DNA of 64,000 nt from Neocallimastix lanati (nom. inval.) (Eukaryota > Neocallimastigomycota > Neocallimastigomycetes > Neocallimastigales > Neocallimastigaceae), in NCBI GenBank assembly GCA_016946835.1, contig JACVTC010000053.1, positions 673,501 through 737,500 of the forward strand, given 5' to 3'. Both the position numbers and the translations under genes were made by a program. Below, piece by piece: positions 22,046-35,805 of this stretch (positions are counted from its first letter, which is position 1; the number at the start of each line of letters is the position of its first letter). The notes under the pieces are model-generated. The model saw only the letters and a program-made list of their open reading frames with translations. It did not search any database and was not told where the DNA came from.

Positions 22046-23433
22046 AAAATCATTTTCAATTAATAAAATTATCAACTAATCTATTTACTTGGCTATTTAA
22101 ATTAAATATGATTTATTTAAAATAGATAAATTTTATATTGTATTATACTGTATTATATATGTATTATATTGTAATGGATTGTAATAGTATTAAAAAAAAT
22201 TTTTTTTGTATAATTAAAATTTTTTTAATTTAATGAATTATCAAAATTCTAAATATACACCATACTATTCATATAAAAATAAATAAATAAATAAATAAAT
22301 ATTTTTTCTGTTTTAATTAAATTTTAAATATTGTAAAATGTTAAGTGATAGCACATAAGCACTTTGATATTAGCTTTATTTTTTATATTGAAAAACATTA
22401 TTGCTTTTTTTTTTTTTTTTTTTTTATTTTTTATTCTTTTTCTATTTTAAATATTTTAACATAAAAACAATTAAAAAAAAAATTTTTTTTCCTTTCTCTT
22501 TTACATTAATTAAATCAATTTAGGAATTAGGAATGTTTCATATAGAATTATTGAATTTAAAAAATGAATAAATTTTTATTTAAATTAATTTTAACAAACA
22601 AAATTCTTAATATATATATATATATATATATTTACTAATAGAAACGAAGTTATTAAAGTAAAGAAGAAGAAGAAAAAAAAAAAAAAGAGAACCTCTGTTA
22701 AATATTTTGAAAATTATATTAAACTTTTAAAAAATTAAATAAACAAAAAACAATATTTTTCTTTTTATTAATATTTTTTATTTAAATATATATAGTTGTA
22801 AATTAAAATATAGTAAAAATAAAAATGAGGTTAATTATCATATAAATCAATAGTTAATAAATATAAATAAATAAATAATTATATATTTTGATAAATCATA
22901 TTTAAAGTTGATTTGAATAAGATGGATTAAAATTTACTTCAAGATTAATAAATATTAAAATATATATTCATTATATATAATATAAAGTATATATATATAC
23001 ATATATATACATCTTCAAATATCTTGAACAAAAAAAAAAAAAATAAAAATAAAAATAAAAATAAAAATAAAAATAAAAATAAAAAATAAAAATAAAAATA
23101 AAAATAAAAATTAATAAAAAAATATTTATTTTAAAATAGACAATCTAATTTTTTTTTTTTTTATAATTAACCTTTAATAATTAATATAATATTATATAAT
23201 ATAATATAATATAATATATCATATTATATTGTATTGTATTATATTATAAAATAAACTTTAACTATTTTCCTTTTCATTTTTAATTAATCAATTTTAATTA
23301 AAAAATTTTTTTTTTTTTTGGTTATTCAAAAAAAAAAATTTAATTTATCAAATTAAACATAAGAGAAAAATCGTAGTAAAAACAAAAAAATATTAAATCA
23401 AATTATTTAATAATTTCATATAAATGAATAAAT

Positions 23434-23474
23434 TAATAATAATAATAATAATAATAATAGTAATAATAATAATA

Positions 23475-23567
<93 letters not shown>

Positions 23568-23568
23568 G
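23434..23568. repeat. AAT trinucleotide microsatellite
   Basis: AAT repeats with a few AGT interruptions. It reads as poly-isoleucine on the minus strand, an artefact. Confidence 0.95.
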
Positions 23569-23768
23569 TTAAATAATTATGCATTATAAAAAAAAGATAT
23601 AATAATAAATAATATTAAAAAGAAATTAATACCATTATTAATATATATATAAATTAATTTTTATTCATCTCTAGGTTTTATTTAAACCTTGATCAGGAAT
23701 TATAAAATTTATAATGTTATAATATAATGTTATAATGATTATTTATTTATTTTTTATTTTTATTTATT

Positions 23769-23807
<39 letters not shown>

Positions 23808-23895
23808 GACCAATCTTAACATAACCAGCTCTTTAAAGTTAAAAAAAAAAAAAAAAAAAAATCTTTTTTAATTGAATAACTTTAGATAAGCTATT

Positions 23896-23932
<37 letters not shown>

Positions 23933-24249
23933 AAAAGAACTCTCTAATCTTATCAGTATTATCTCTTTACTAAAATAATAAAACAGCATATTCTTCATAT
24001 TTCATTTATTAAAAATAAGCCTAAAAGTCCTATTGACATCAATGTCAATTAAAAACATGAAATTATTATATATATATATTTATTTATTTATTTATAAGAA
24101 TCTTTTTTTTTTTTTTTTTTAAACTTTATCAAATTTTAGAATTTTCCTTTTTTTTTTTTTTTTTTTTTTTATAAATTTTTATTGAATAAAAATAAGAAAA
24201 AAAAAAATTAATAATTAATGGTTATAATAATAATAATAATATATATTAA

Positions 24250-24280
<31 letters not shown>

Positions 24281-25215
24281 TTAATTCCTCTTCCATTATT
24301 TATACTAATAGAAAAAAAGAATATTTTTCCTCTTTTTTTTTATTTTTTTTTTTTTTTTTATTTTTAATATAATAAATTTTATTTATTAAAAATGAAAAGT
24401 TTACTTTTTTGATTAATTTTAATTTTAATTTTAATATATTTTAAAATTTTAATCTATAAAACTTTTAGAATATTGTAAAAAAAAAAAAAAAAAAAAAAAA
24501 TTGTAACTAATAAAAAAAAAAACTTTCATACAATTATAATATATTAATTTTTATTAATTTTTTTTTTTTTTTTTTTATATATATATTATTTTATTTTAAA
24601 TTTTTATAGGGTAAAAATAATAATAATAATAAAGATAAAAGGGAAAGAAAAATAGAAAAATAAGAAATATAAAGAAAAAAAATAATAATATTAAAAAAGG
24701 TATAATATTTTATTGATATAATTACATTAATAATTAATATTCAAAATTAAAAAAAAAAAAAAAAAAAATAAAGAATGAAGAAAAGAAAGAAAAAAATTAA
24801 ACAGAGATAGTAGTCCAAAACCTTAATGTAATAAAATATATTTACTAAAAAATTTTTTGTATAAAATTATATATATATATATTGATATTAATTATTATTT
24901 ATATTATTTAAAGTAGAGTTACTAATAAGACACAAATATATACATAAATATATTTGTGATTGTTATTATTGAGAAAATTATTAGAAATAATCAAATATAT
25001 ATATATGTATGTATGTATTTAAAATCTATTATATATGATAATAAATATATTTAGAATAAAAAAAAATATATATATATATATAATAAAATAAAATAAAATT
25101 AATATAAATAATCTTTTATCTTTTAGCATAAATTTAACTTAATAACATATATATAGATAGAGAAAAAAAAGAAAGAAAGAAAGAAAGAAAGAAAAAAAAA
25201 AATCTATTATTTTTT

Positions 25216-26288
25216 TTACCTTGAAGATTTATAACTTTTAAGGTTAGGTGAATTCATCATATTATAGGTGGGACGAGGTGGAGATGAATAAAAATTACTA
25301 TTTGTTGGTGAATTATTATAATTATGACTAGGGGATGAATTACTATTATATCTATTATTTATTAAATTATAATCATCATTATTAAGTACATTTCTATTTT
25401 CATTTTCATTTCTATTTCCTTTATTGCCATTATCATCATTATTTTGATCATTTTGATTCGTAAGTTGATGTTCTTTATCATTCGTTATCTTCATTCTACT
25501 GGAATGACTAATTTTATCGTAACTATACGGATTATAACGGGAAGAATGATGATGATAAGAAGAATGATGATGATGTGAATGATAACTTGAATGATTACGC
25601 GAATTAGAATGTGATCTTGAATCATTATAAGAATAATGACCATCACTGTAAGTAGATGGTGTATTTAATATATAATGATTTGAATTAGAAGTACCTATAT
25701 CACTTCTAATGGCAGGAGAAGTTGGACCATTATTTGTGGCTGAGGTATGTAAATTTTTTTCATGTATATTAACTAATTCTCTCCAACAGTTATAGAGAGC
25801 TAAACAACGATTTTTGATATTATATTTATCATCTGAAGGGTATACTTTTTTATTAGCAAGATACTTTATAACTTTTCCAATTTTTGAAAACTTTTTTTAA
25901 ATTTTAAAGTATATTATAATAATATTAATAAAATATAAAATGGATATAAATAAAAATAAAAAGTATTTAATTTATTAATTAATATATACATATATTTTAT
26001 AAATTTATCTTAATAATTATTAATTATAATTATTATATTAGTAAATATATAAATAAATAAATAAATAAATAAAAACAAACTTTTAATAAATCAAGATCAA
26101 TTTCATAATATTCCTTTTTCTCTAATTCAGAAAGTTGAGTACTAAGATATTTTAATATTTGAGGCTATAATATTAAATAAATGATTAAATAAATAATAAT
26201 ATAATAATAATAATATATATAAATTAATATTTTATATTTAAATATTATATACATAAGTTTTGAAAGTATTTATAATAGAGATAAATTT

Positions 26289-26335
<47 letters not shown>

Positions 26336-28216
26336 TTTATATATAAAAATTTTTACATTTAAATCCCTTTTCATAATTTTTTGTAATTTAATTCTAATTT
26401 TGACAACTTTTTCTGCTAATTCATTTCCTTCAACTGTTTATAAATTATAATTATTAAATAATTTAATAAAAAGTAAAAAAAAAAAAAAAGAGATATATTC
26501 ATTTAGTATTTATTTAAACGTGGAACAAAAAAAAAAATTAATATGATAAATATATAAATTATTAATGATAACATTTTTTTTTTTTTAACTTTTAATGAAG
26601 TACTATGATGATCATTATTATATATATATATATTAAAATAAAAAAAAAATAATAATAATACGGTACATTTTTTAGCTAATTCTTCATTTTCTTTTAATTT
26701 TAATGATTTTACAGTTTCTGGTGAAGAAGAAGAAGCTTGACTTTGAAGGTTTATTGATGCTCTATTATGCTTTGGTGTTTTTGAAATTTCTTTCTTCACT
26801 GGTACTAATGGTACTCCCGTTTCAGCATTTGGAGTCTTTTCATTTACATTTGTACTGACTGGATTTTGATTAATATTTTGAGTTTGCGATATATTAGAGT
26901 TTGAGTTTGGTGTTTGATTTATTTGAGAGGTAGGCGTTTGATTTGTAATAATACTTGGTGACATAATGCTTGGGGTTTGATGGGTATTAATGGTTGGAGT
27001 TTGATTTGAATTCATGTTCGGTGTTTGATTTGTTACTACATTTGGAGTTTGATTTGAATTCATGTTCGGTGTTTGATTTGTTACAATACTTGGAGTTTGA
27101 TTTAAATTCATGTTTGGTGTCTGATTTGTTACAATACTTGGTGTTTGATTTAAATTCATGTTTGGTGTCTGATTTGTTACTACACTTGGAGTTTGATTTG
27201 AATTCATGTTTGGTGTCTGATTTGTTACTACATTTGGGCTTTGATTTACAACTAAACTTGGAGATTGAATTACATTAAGGTTTGGTGTTTGATAAACATT
27301 TGAAAATTCAGTTGGATCTTGTTTTACATTTTGGCTTGGTGATTTTATAGTTTGATTTATACTGTTACTTAAGTTGATAGATTTATTAGATTTAGCAATT
27401 TGTTGAGTATCACTAAGTGCCTTTTTTATAGCATTATCAAACATTTCGGTTCTTTTTCCTGTAATAAATATATCTTTATATCTTTCAAAAGGTCTAATAT
27501 ATTTTGTATTAGCCCATGCACTTATTATATTTAATATTATTTTTAAGAAACATATTGTAGAATTTAAACAATTTTATGAAAATAATTATATTATAATTGA
27601 ATAATAAATAAATAATTAAATATATATTAATTAGTTTATTTTGAATTTTTAAAATTTTCGATATAAATAATTTATTTTATTTTATTTTATTTTTTTTTTT
27701 TTATTTTAAATAAAATATAATAGCATAATAATAATAATAATAAAATAGTTTATATTATTACTATTTTTCTTTTCCATAAACATAAACCGGTATATGTTCT
27801 AAAGGTGTTTTAGGTTTATATGATAAAAATTTTGAAGATAAATTTTCTTCACTTTCAACCTTTAATATTATAAATATGAATAATAAAAAAATAATAACAA
27901 CGAAAATAATAATAATATTAATTATAACAATTTATTAATAATTTAATTTTTATTAAAAAATATAAAATAGAATAAAATTAACTATAAATATATATATATA
28001 TATGAATTATGTATGTATTTATATGAATTTTTTTGAAATTATTATGAAAACCAACTAAAAAATAAATATACGTAGTATGAATAAATAAAAATTTAAAAAA
28101 AAAAAATTATTTATTAATATTATTTATAAATTTAAACTTTTAGTAACCTTTGAGGGCCACCATGGATAACCTCTAAACTTCGCCCAAACAACAGTTCCTA
28201 TTCGAATTGAGCCCAT
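25216..28216 (-). CDS. PWWP domain plus LEDGF/HDGF-type integrase-binding-like domain protein
   Basis: Six exons on the minus strand: 28216-28148, 27859-27762, 27520-26667, 26433-26357, 26164-26081, 25890-25216. Every junction is GT-AG and keeps frame, giving 618 residues. Residues 1 to about 90 form a PWWP domain: IGTVVWAKFRGYPWWPSK (6-23), IPVYVYGKEKYAWA (46-59), IRPF (64-67) and FDNAIKKA at its end. PWWP domains read methylated histone H3 (often H3K36me) on nucleosomal DNA. Residues about 130-260 are an Asn/Gln/Thr/Pro octapeptide repeat. Residues about 343-440 form an all-helical TFIIS-N/IBD-like domain (ELAEKVVKIRIKLQKIMKRD, then EIDLDLLKFSKIGKVIKYLA, then CLALYNCWRELV). Its order and the I..L.KI.K spacing match the LEDGF integrase-binding domain. 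The C-terminal tail is Ser/His/Asn-rich and disordered. Likely a chromatin-tethering factor. The IBD call is stronger than plain TFIIS-N because of the PWWP partner, but only structure prediction would decide. The donor at 26666 (GTACCG) was chosen because the alternative at 26661 gives a stop. Confidence 0.8.
26905..27294 (-). repeat. Octapeptide (24-base) tandem repeat inside the PWWP-IBD gene
   Basis: Within exon 3 the units NQTPNMNS/NQTPNMNL and NQTPSVVT/NQTPSIVT alternate, so a 24-base unit forms a 48-base higher-order period. At least nine NQTP units are seen, with decayed forms at both ends (YQTPNLNV, NQSPNVVT, HQTPSIMS). The unit keeps the reading frame open and also leaves an antisense frame open, which explains the false + strand frame here. 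Confidence 0.9.
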
Positions 28217-28653
28217 TTATAAAATACTTTTATTATTATTATTATTACTTTATTTTATTTTATTTTATTATATATTATTATTATTATTGTTGTTGTTGTT
28301 GTTGTTGTTATTGTTGTTGTTCAATATCAAAAATGAAATATATTTATTGGTATTCAATTTGTAAATATATTTTTATCAATAATTTCGTAATATAACTGGT
28401 CTCAAATTGTATTTACTTTTTTATATATATTATAATTTATGAAAAAAATGATGTAAAAAAAGAAAAATGATTTCAAGATAAAAAAAAAAAAAAAAACTTA
28501 ATTTAAAACATAAAATATATATATATTTACAATGAAAAAATAATAATAATAATAATAATAAATTAATTAATTAATATTTAAAAAGTTTTCGTAATAGCTA
28601 AAATAAAAATTTACAATTAACTTTTTTTATAAAAAAGAAAAATAAAATATTTA

Positions 28654-28688
<35 letters not shown>

Positions 28689-30038
28689 TTTAATAGATTT
28701 ATATATTTATATATAAAATAAAATTTTTTTTTTTTTTTTTTATATTTATTTTATTTTCTTGTCCTTCCCAATTTTAAATTTTAAATTATAATTAAATTTC
28801 TTGATTTTTTATTTAAAAAATATTTTAACAAATATAAATAATATATCATATCATTCATTATTATATATTGTTCATTATATATTGTTCGTAATTATATATT
28901 ATTCATAATATATTTTACATAAAATATATAAATTTATAATTAAATTATACATTATTATACATTTAATCTAAATATTGTACATTAATTAAAAGTAAATGTA
29001 ATTAATAGTTCAAAAAATATACATATATATATATAAAAATATATTTTTATTATTATTTTTTATTATTATTATTTTTTATTAATATAATTTAAGATAAAAA
29101 GATTTAACATTATATAATATTGTATAAATTAAAAAAAAAAAATTATTTATTTATTTATTTATGATTAAAAATATAACTATATTATAATTAATATTCAATA
29201 TATAAATTATTACCTTTTTTGTATTTTACTTAAAAAATTAATTAGTAAATAGATAAAAAGATTATACATATACATTATAAAATCATTTATATATATATAG
29301 ATATAGATTTTTTTTTTTTTTTTTTTTTTTTTCGGTTTATTTTTTAATTTATTTATTTATTTATTTAATTATTATATTTATAATACTTTTGTCCTTTATA
29401 AAATATTATTATTTATAATACTTCTGTCCCTTTAAAAAAAAATTTTTTTTTTATTTTTTTTTTTTTTTTTAAATTAATAATTAAATTATTATTAATATTA
29501 TTATTATTATTCCTTTTTTTTATTTTTTTTTTATTTATTTTTTTTTTTTTTTAATTTCAAAAAATATATTAGTAAAAATAATATATCATTTATTTACATA
29601 AAAAAAATTATTTTATATTTCTTGATAATATTTATTACAGATGAGAATAAAAAAAATATATATACAACTTTTTTATTTTTTTTTTCTTATATTTATTTTA
29701 TTCATCAATTAGTTTTTTTTTTTTTTTTTAATTAATTAATTATATTCTTTTTATTTTATATTCAAAGTTAAATTATTTTACTTTGAATCCTTTAATTTTG
29801 TTATTTAATTTTTATTTGAGTTGATTTAATCTGATTTAATTTTGATGATTTAAAATATAATAATAATAATAATAATTTTTTTTTCTAAAAAAAAAAAAAA
29901 TTAAACTTAAATAAAAAGATATCTTTTATTCTTTATTATTATTATTTTATGTTCATTTTTTTTTATTTTTTATTTTTATTTACTTTAAAGTTTAAGTTTT
30001 TATAAATATATATTTTTTTCCTTTTTATCCACTTTTTA

Positions 30039-30081
<43 letters not shown>

Positions 30082-30157
30082 TACTTTTCAAAAATTTTGA
30101 TTGATTTTCTAAGTTGCTTTTTTTTATTTTTTTATTTTTTATTTTTTTTTTTTTTTT

Positions 30158-30188
<31 letters not shown>

Positions 30189-30596
30189 GTGTTTTGTTTT
30201 GTTTTCTTAGTAGGCTGATATAATTTAATAAAAAATATTTAAAATTAGTTTGGAATTTTTGATAATAGTAGGCGTTGAAAATTTAAAAAAAAATTTTTTT
30301 TTTTTTTTTTACGATAATATTAATTAAATTGGTGTTTATTACTAATTATTATTATTTAATTATTTTTTTGTAATTTAAAAAAAAAAAAATAAATAAATAA
30401 ATAAATTTTAAATTTAATATATTTAGCCATTTATGTTATTTATGATTAGAAAAAAATATATTTTTTTTTCTCTTGATCATTATTTCATTTACTTTTTTTT
30501 TTTTTTATTTTTATTTTTATTTTTTTTTTTTTTAAAAAAAAAAAAAGGTTTTGATTACTATTGTCATAGAGAAAGTAAAACAAAAAAAAAAAAAAA
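28217..30596. other. Intergenic region between folliculin 3' end and PWWP gene start
   Basis: No gene seen. It holds TTA/GTT microsatellite at 28228-28322, TA runs at 28646-28674, a GTTTT run near 30165-30205 and many T tracts. It must hold the promoter of the PWWP gene on the minus strand and the folliculin 3' UTR; neither can be delimited. Confidence 0.65.
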
Positions 30597-30844
30597 TTAA
30601 TCTCTTAATAATATTTGTCGATCATTCTTTCCTAAACCTCTAGAGAAATAAAGCATGATTGGAATATCTGAACGATTTACGTTAAGAACATTAATAACAG
30701 AATCTTGCTTATTTTCTGTTTCCGTTTTTCCCAATTTTATAAATTTGAAAAATAACTTTGCTTTACTGTATTATAAATAATTATATATTATAAAAAATAA
30801 TTAATTAATTAATTAATTAAAATAAAATAAAAATTAAAAATTAG

Positions 30845-30879
<35 letters not shown>

Positions 30880-31553
30880 AAATATATATATATATATATA
30901 AAAGAAAGAATAACAATAATTTATTTATTTATTTATTTATAAAAACATTATATATATTAATTATTTGACATTCAACTTTTAATATTTATTTATTAATATA
31001 TATTTAATAACATTGATAAATATTATTTTAAACTTACTTTAACCATTTTTCTCTAAACACAAACATTTGAATATCAAATACTTTACTTGGTATATCTGAT
31101 TTAACAATTTGTTCTAGTTGATCTATTAATACACTTTTTTGGAATGGATAATTTGTTTGTAGCTGATCAATCACTGGTTTAAATTGAATATCAATAATTT
31201 CATTTGTATTTTCGTCTGTAGTAATATCTTTAATTATAATTATCATTATATATTATTATTATTATATAAGTATTTATTTTTAAATAAATATATTGTATAT
31301 ATTATTTAATTATTAAAAAATTTTAATTTTAATAAATTTATTGTTCAATTAATTATATATCCTATTAAATAATATTCTTATCATAACTAAAGATTAATTA
31401 CCAATTAAAACATAATTTGATTCATCAATTTCAGTTGGAATTTTTACATCCTTCTTAATACCCAACATATTACAACGCCAAGGTTCAATATACTCATCAA
31501 GATATTCATATGAAGTACAACAAGATTCAGGAATAAATGACTTTAATAATTTT

Positions 31554-31596
<43 letters not shown>

Positions 31597-31653
31597 ATAT
31601 ATATATATAAATAAATAAATGAATAAATAAATAAAATTATTAATTACAAATTC

Positions 31654-31702
<49 letters not shown>

Positions 31703-33390
31703 GTAATAATAAATAATATTTAAATTTTTATTACAATTATAATACATATATTTATATTTAATTATTAATAATTTATTTTATACTAGTTAGATTGAATAAG
31801 GTACCTTTAATACTTTAATAATTGAAGTAGCTATTTCTATTTTATCAGTTCGAATAATAATCTGAGTACCGATAGCAGTATTATAAATTAAATACTTGAA
31901 ATGCATTTCACCAAATATTCTCCATAAATCTTTTAAATTCTCAATCATTACTGGTTTAGATACTGGATTTTCTAAAACTTCCTTCTGTGGATTAGTTCCA
32001 TTAATATTTACTGGCATACCTTCTTGATCTAATAGAATAACATCTTCATTACAATTATTTTCACTTTCACTACTATAAGTAAGTTCATTATATTTTAAAT
32101 TAAGAATAGAATCCATCTAATATTTATTTATTTATTTATTTTTAAATAATATATTTTAATAAAAAAAATAATTTTTTTTTTTTTTTTTTTTTTTTTTATT
32201 TTTTAAATTATGAAAATACTAAAAATTTTATTGTTTGCTTTACCATATCATAATTTTCTTGACGCTTTTCATAAAGTCTATCACTTGATGCTCTTAAAAT
32301 CCATGAAAAAGTAGAGTGTAACTGCATAAATACATTCTTTCATATCATTATATTCAAAAATAATAAATTTAATAATTTTTATTTTTTAATTATTAAATTA
32401 TTTTAACAATAATAAAAAAAAATAATAATAATAATAAAATAAAATAAAATAAAAAATAATAAAATCATAAAATTTTTAATAATATTTAATGTATACATCT
32501 ATAGTAAATCACTTACTGGATTATTAAGAAGATCAACTAAAGATCTTAATGGTTGATTACCACGACGTCTTATGAATTGTTCTTTAATTAAAATAATATT
32601 AATAATAAATATTTAATATCAAATATTTCAAAAAGAATATTTATTTATAAGTAAATAATAAATAATAAATAATAATAAATAATAAATAATAAATAATAAA
32701 TAATAAATAATAAATAATATACAATAAACAAATAATAAATAATAAATAAATCATTTAATAAAAAATTATAAATAATAAATAATAATAAAACATATATAAT
32801 ATATAATAAATAAATAATAAATAACAAACAATTCATATGAATAATAAAAAATAATAAATAATAAATAATAAATAATAAATATAAAAAAATAAAATTTTAT
32901 ATAATATATAAATGATTTACTTATTTACCTGGAGATAATGGACTATAAACTTTAACTCGATTATTAACCTCTTGATTTGTTCTTTTTTCAAATTCAAAAA
33001 TTTTTTCAGCATTGGCTTGTAAATCTTTAGCTGTGGCTTTAAATTTACTAAAGTATGATTTAATTTAAAAATTTATAATTTAAATAAATTAAAAAAGATT
33101 TAAAATTTTGAAAATTAATTAAAAACTTTATTTCTTATATAATTGACTTTAAAAACAATTTTAAAATAAATAAATATATAAATAAAAAAAAAAAAAAAAC
33201 CAATAAAGCAAGATAAAATGAGTTAAATTAATTACCTAACCAAAAAACCCCATGAAGCAATTATAAAAGATTTATCTGAATGTAAAAATGAAATACTATA
33301 CCATCTTTGAAAACCTCTTGCTTGAATATCTTTTAATTTAAATATATAACTTAAAGAATATCCATTTTGTTCATCGCCTTAAAATAATAA

Positions 33391-33423
<33 letters not shown>

Positions 33424-34692
33424 TAGTATTATTATTACTATTATAACATAATTTAAAGTTCATTATCATAATAGCAAAATAAAAATAAAATAAATTTAAA
33501 TTATATTTAAATAATATGATTGGTTTGTATATATATATATATACCGAAAAATATTGCACCCTCTCTTCCTGGACAGAATTCACAACTTAAACTATATTTT
33601 TAAAAATAAAAACAAAAATTAATATATATTTATTTTATATTTAATAATTAATAATAACAATATATTTCTCATTGTTTTCTTTTTTTTTATTTTTTATTTT
33701 TTTTTTTTTTTGCGTGTTGTTTATGTGTTGTTGTAGTTATTTTTCAAAATAAAATAAAATAATTAAAATAATAATAATAATAATAATAATTTTAAATATA
33801 ATTTTAAGAAATAAAAACCTTCTAACACAAGCTTGTCTTACAATAGGGTATAATCGACTAAGATATGGGTATCGTGTTGTAATATAGGTCATATTATTGT
33901 CTATGTCATCAGAAATGAAACCTTTAAATCCTACATCATTTTCATTTACACTTTTATTAGAATTTAATTTATTAATAGAATTTCCACTGTTAATCGTTTG
34001 TGTTTCATTTAATTGATTTCTTTTAGAATTATTAATTATTCCTTTTGTGTTATCATTCTTGATATTTATTTGAAGTGGATTATCTTCTTCTTCTTCATCA
34101 GCTGTCATTATACTATTATTATCTAATTGTTTTTGAATATCATTTGCATTAGTAAGTTGATTATTTAATTGATTTTGTTCAAAATTCATATCCATAGTTA
34201 ATTGACTTTGTTGAAATCCTGAATTTTCCTGCTCTTCACTTTTTTCAGTTGGATTTGATGATTGTTGGGGAACAATCAATGAACATCCTGAACAAGTATT
34301 TTTAGTTGAATTTTTATTACTATTTTCATGAATTATCTTTTCTAATTTATAAAATTGATTAATTTGAAATCCCTGAGAGCATGAAATAATTGATGGTCCT
34401 ACACAATAATAATTTTTATATTATATGTAAAAAAAAAATATTTATTGATGGAATATTTTAAATTATTAAAATAATATATATATATATATATTTATATATA
34501 AGAAACATAAAAAAATAAATATAAAAAAAATATAATATATAAAAATTTAATAATTAATAATTAATAATAATATTTATTCATATTCATATAATTAAAAAAT
34601 TTCTAGAATTATATAATTATATATTATATTCGTATTATTTCTTACCATGGACTTCACAAAAATTTGAAAAAGCTATATTTTATAAATGATGG

Positions 34693-34747
<55 letters not shown>

Positions 34748-34814
34748 TATTTATTAACATTAATATTTTATTAAATATTAAGTTTTAAAATAAAAAGTTA
34801 CCTATTATCATCAT
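30597..34814 (-). CDS. FLCN: Folliculin (Lst7 family), RagC/Gtr2 GTPase-activating subunit
   Basis: Twelve exons on the minus strand: 34814-34802, 34672-34646, 34398-33819, 33591-33545, 33377-33236, 33047-32929, 32581-32517, 32321-32244, 32116-31805, 31540-31402, 31227-31038, 30765-30597. All are GT-AG and in frame, giving 626 residues (human about 579). The N-terminus MMIIAFSNFCEVHGP aligns with the folliculin start. C49 and C52 (CSGC) and [20 protein letters not shown] with FFGDEQNGYS are folliculin signatures. ARGFQRWYS keeps R243, the position of the human arginine finger R164. The C-terminal DENN half is also recognisable (LWRIFGEMHFKYLIYNT, WRCNMLGI, FVFREKWLKNKAKLFFKFIK). Residues about 55-170 are an Asn/Gln-rich insert in the loop that is disordered in homologues. 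Folliculin with FNIP/Lst4 activates TORC1 on amino acids at the lysosome or vacuole. Exon 1 is only 13 bases. The first of two adjacent ATGs fits homologues best. Confidence 0.93.
32640..32880. repeat. TAAATAA-type repeats within a folliculin intron
   Basis: Imperfect heptamer/trinucleotide repeats (AATAATAAATAATAA) fill most of the intron between exons 6 and 7 of folliculin. Same unit as at 20850 and 60897. Confidence 0.8.
34693..34741. repeat. A49 homopolymer in folliculin intron 1
   Basis: Forty-nine A on the + strand, hence T49 in the transcript, lying about 20 bases before the acceptor of exon 2. It would act as an extreme polypyrimidine tract. Its exact length is likely unreliable in any sequencing read. 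Confidence 0.9.
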
Positions 34815-34963
34815 TTTGATTATTTAATTTATTCATATATTTTATATTTAATTTTTGTTTTATGTTTTATATTTAATACTTTATATTGTATTTTTTTATT
34901 TTTAGAATTATTACTTAATTTAATAGAATGTTGATTTAACAGCTTTTTTTTTTAGATAGTTTT

Positions 34964-35010
<47 letters not shown>

Positions 35011-35303
35011 TATTATTATTATTTTTTTTAAAAAAGTATATTGATATTCAATATATTTTTATTAAATTATTTTATATATATATATTTTTTCAATTAAATA
35101 GTATTTTTGTATATATTATTTTATTATTGCATTTTTCAATTATTTTAAAATATTAAAATAACCATTGTAAATGAATAACTATGAAAAGTTCTATAATTTT
35201 TATATCTTCAAAAATAAATATTAATAAAATAAAATTTATTTTGTTACTAAAATTATTTATTAATATGAATTAATGTATTATTTTAAATATAAAAAATATT
35301 ATG

Positions 35304-35337
<34 letters not shown>

Positions 35338-35768
35338 TAATAAAAATATTATTTATAAATAAAATTTTTATTTTTTTCTTTATATATATATATCCTTTAA
35401 AATGTTGAATAAAAGTTTTGAATTGAATTTTAATTATTAAAAATAAAGTATATTAAAATATATATATAGATATATAAAGATTATATTAATTTTACTTTAT
35501 TAAATTTGTTTAAAAAATATTATATTATATATATTTACCTATATCTAATTTCCCGTTCAATTATTTTATATAAATTTATTATTTTTATATATATGTAAAT
35601 AACACTTTTATACATATAAAATTTTAAATTTTTTGGATTAATATTTTATATAATATTTTTTTTTCTTTTCCTTCTTTTCCCTTTTAAAATTTTATATAAT
35701 TAATTTCTAATATTTTAGTAATTAATAATATTTTAATTATAAAAAGAAAAACAAACTATTAAATTATA

Positions 35769-35805
<37 letters not shown>

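Larger units (their letters stand above)
20292..25215. other. AT-rich intergenic region, no gene
   Basis: About 4.9 kb of microsatellites and homopolymers. It holds a TAAATAA heptamer array (20850-21235), an AAT array (23434-23568), short perfect palindromes (20491-20508 and 24032-24049) and one GC-richer island (21865-22045). No exon-like sequence was seen on either strand. The right end is the 3' flank of the PWWP gene. Confidence 0.65.

Noticed and set aside
23393-23584. Poly-isoleucine open frame
   Set aside because: AAT microsatellite artefact.
26661-26666. Alternative splice donor after ACC in exon 3 of the PWWP-IBD gene
   Set aside because: Joining there puts a TAG in frame in the next exon; the donor five bases upstream keeps the frame.
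26994-27278. Plus-strand repetitive open frame (EFDLNSC...)
   Set aside because: Antisense reading of the NQTP array of the PWWP-IBD gene.
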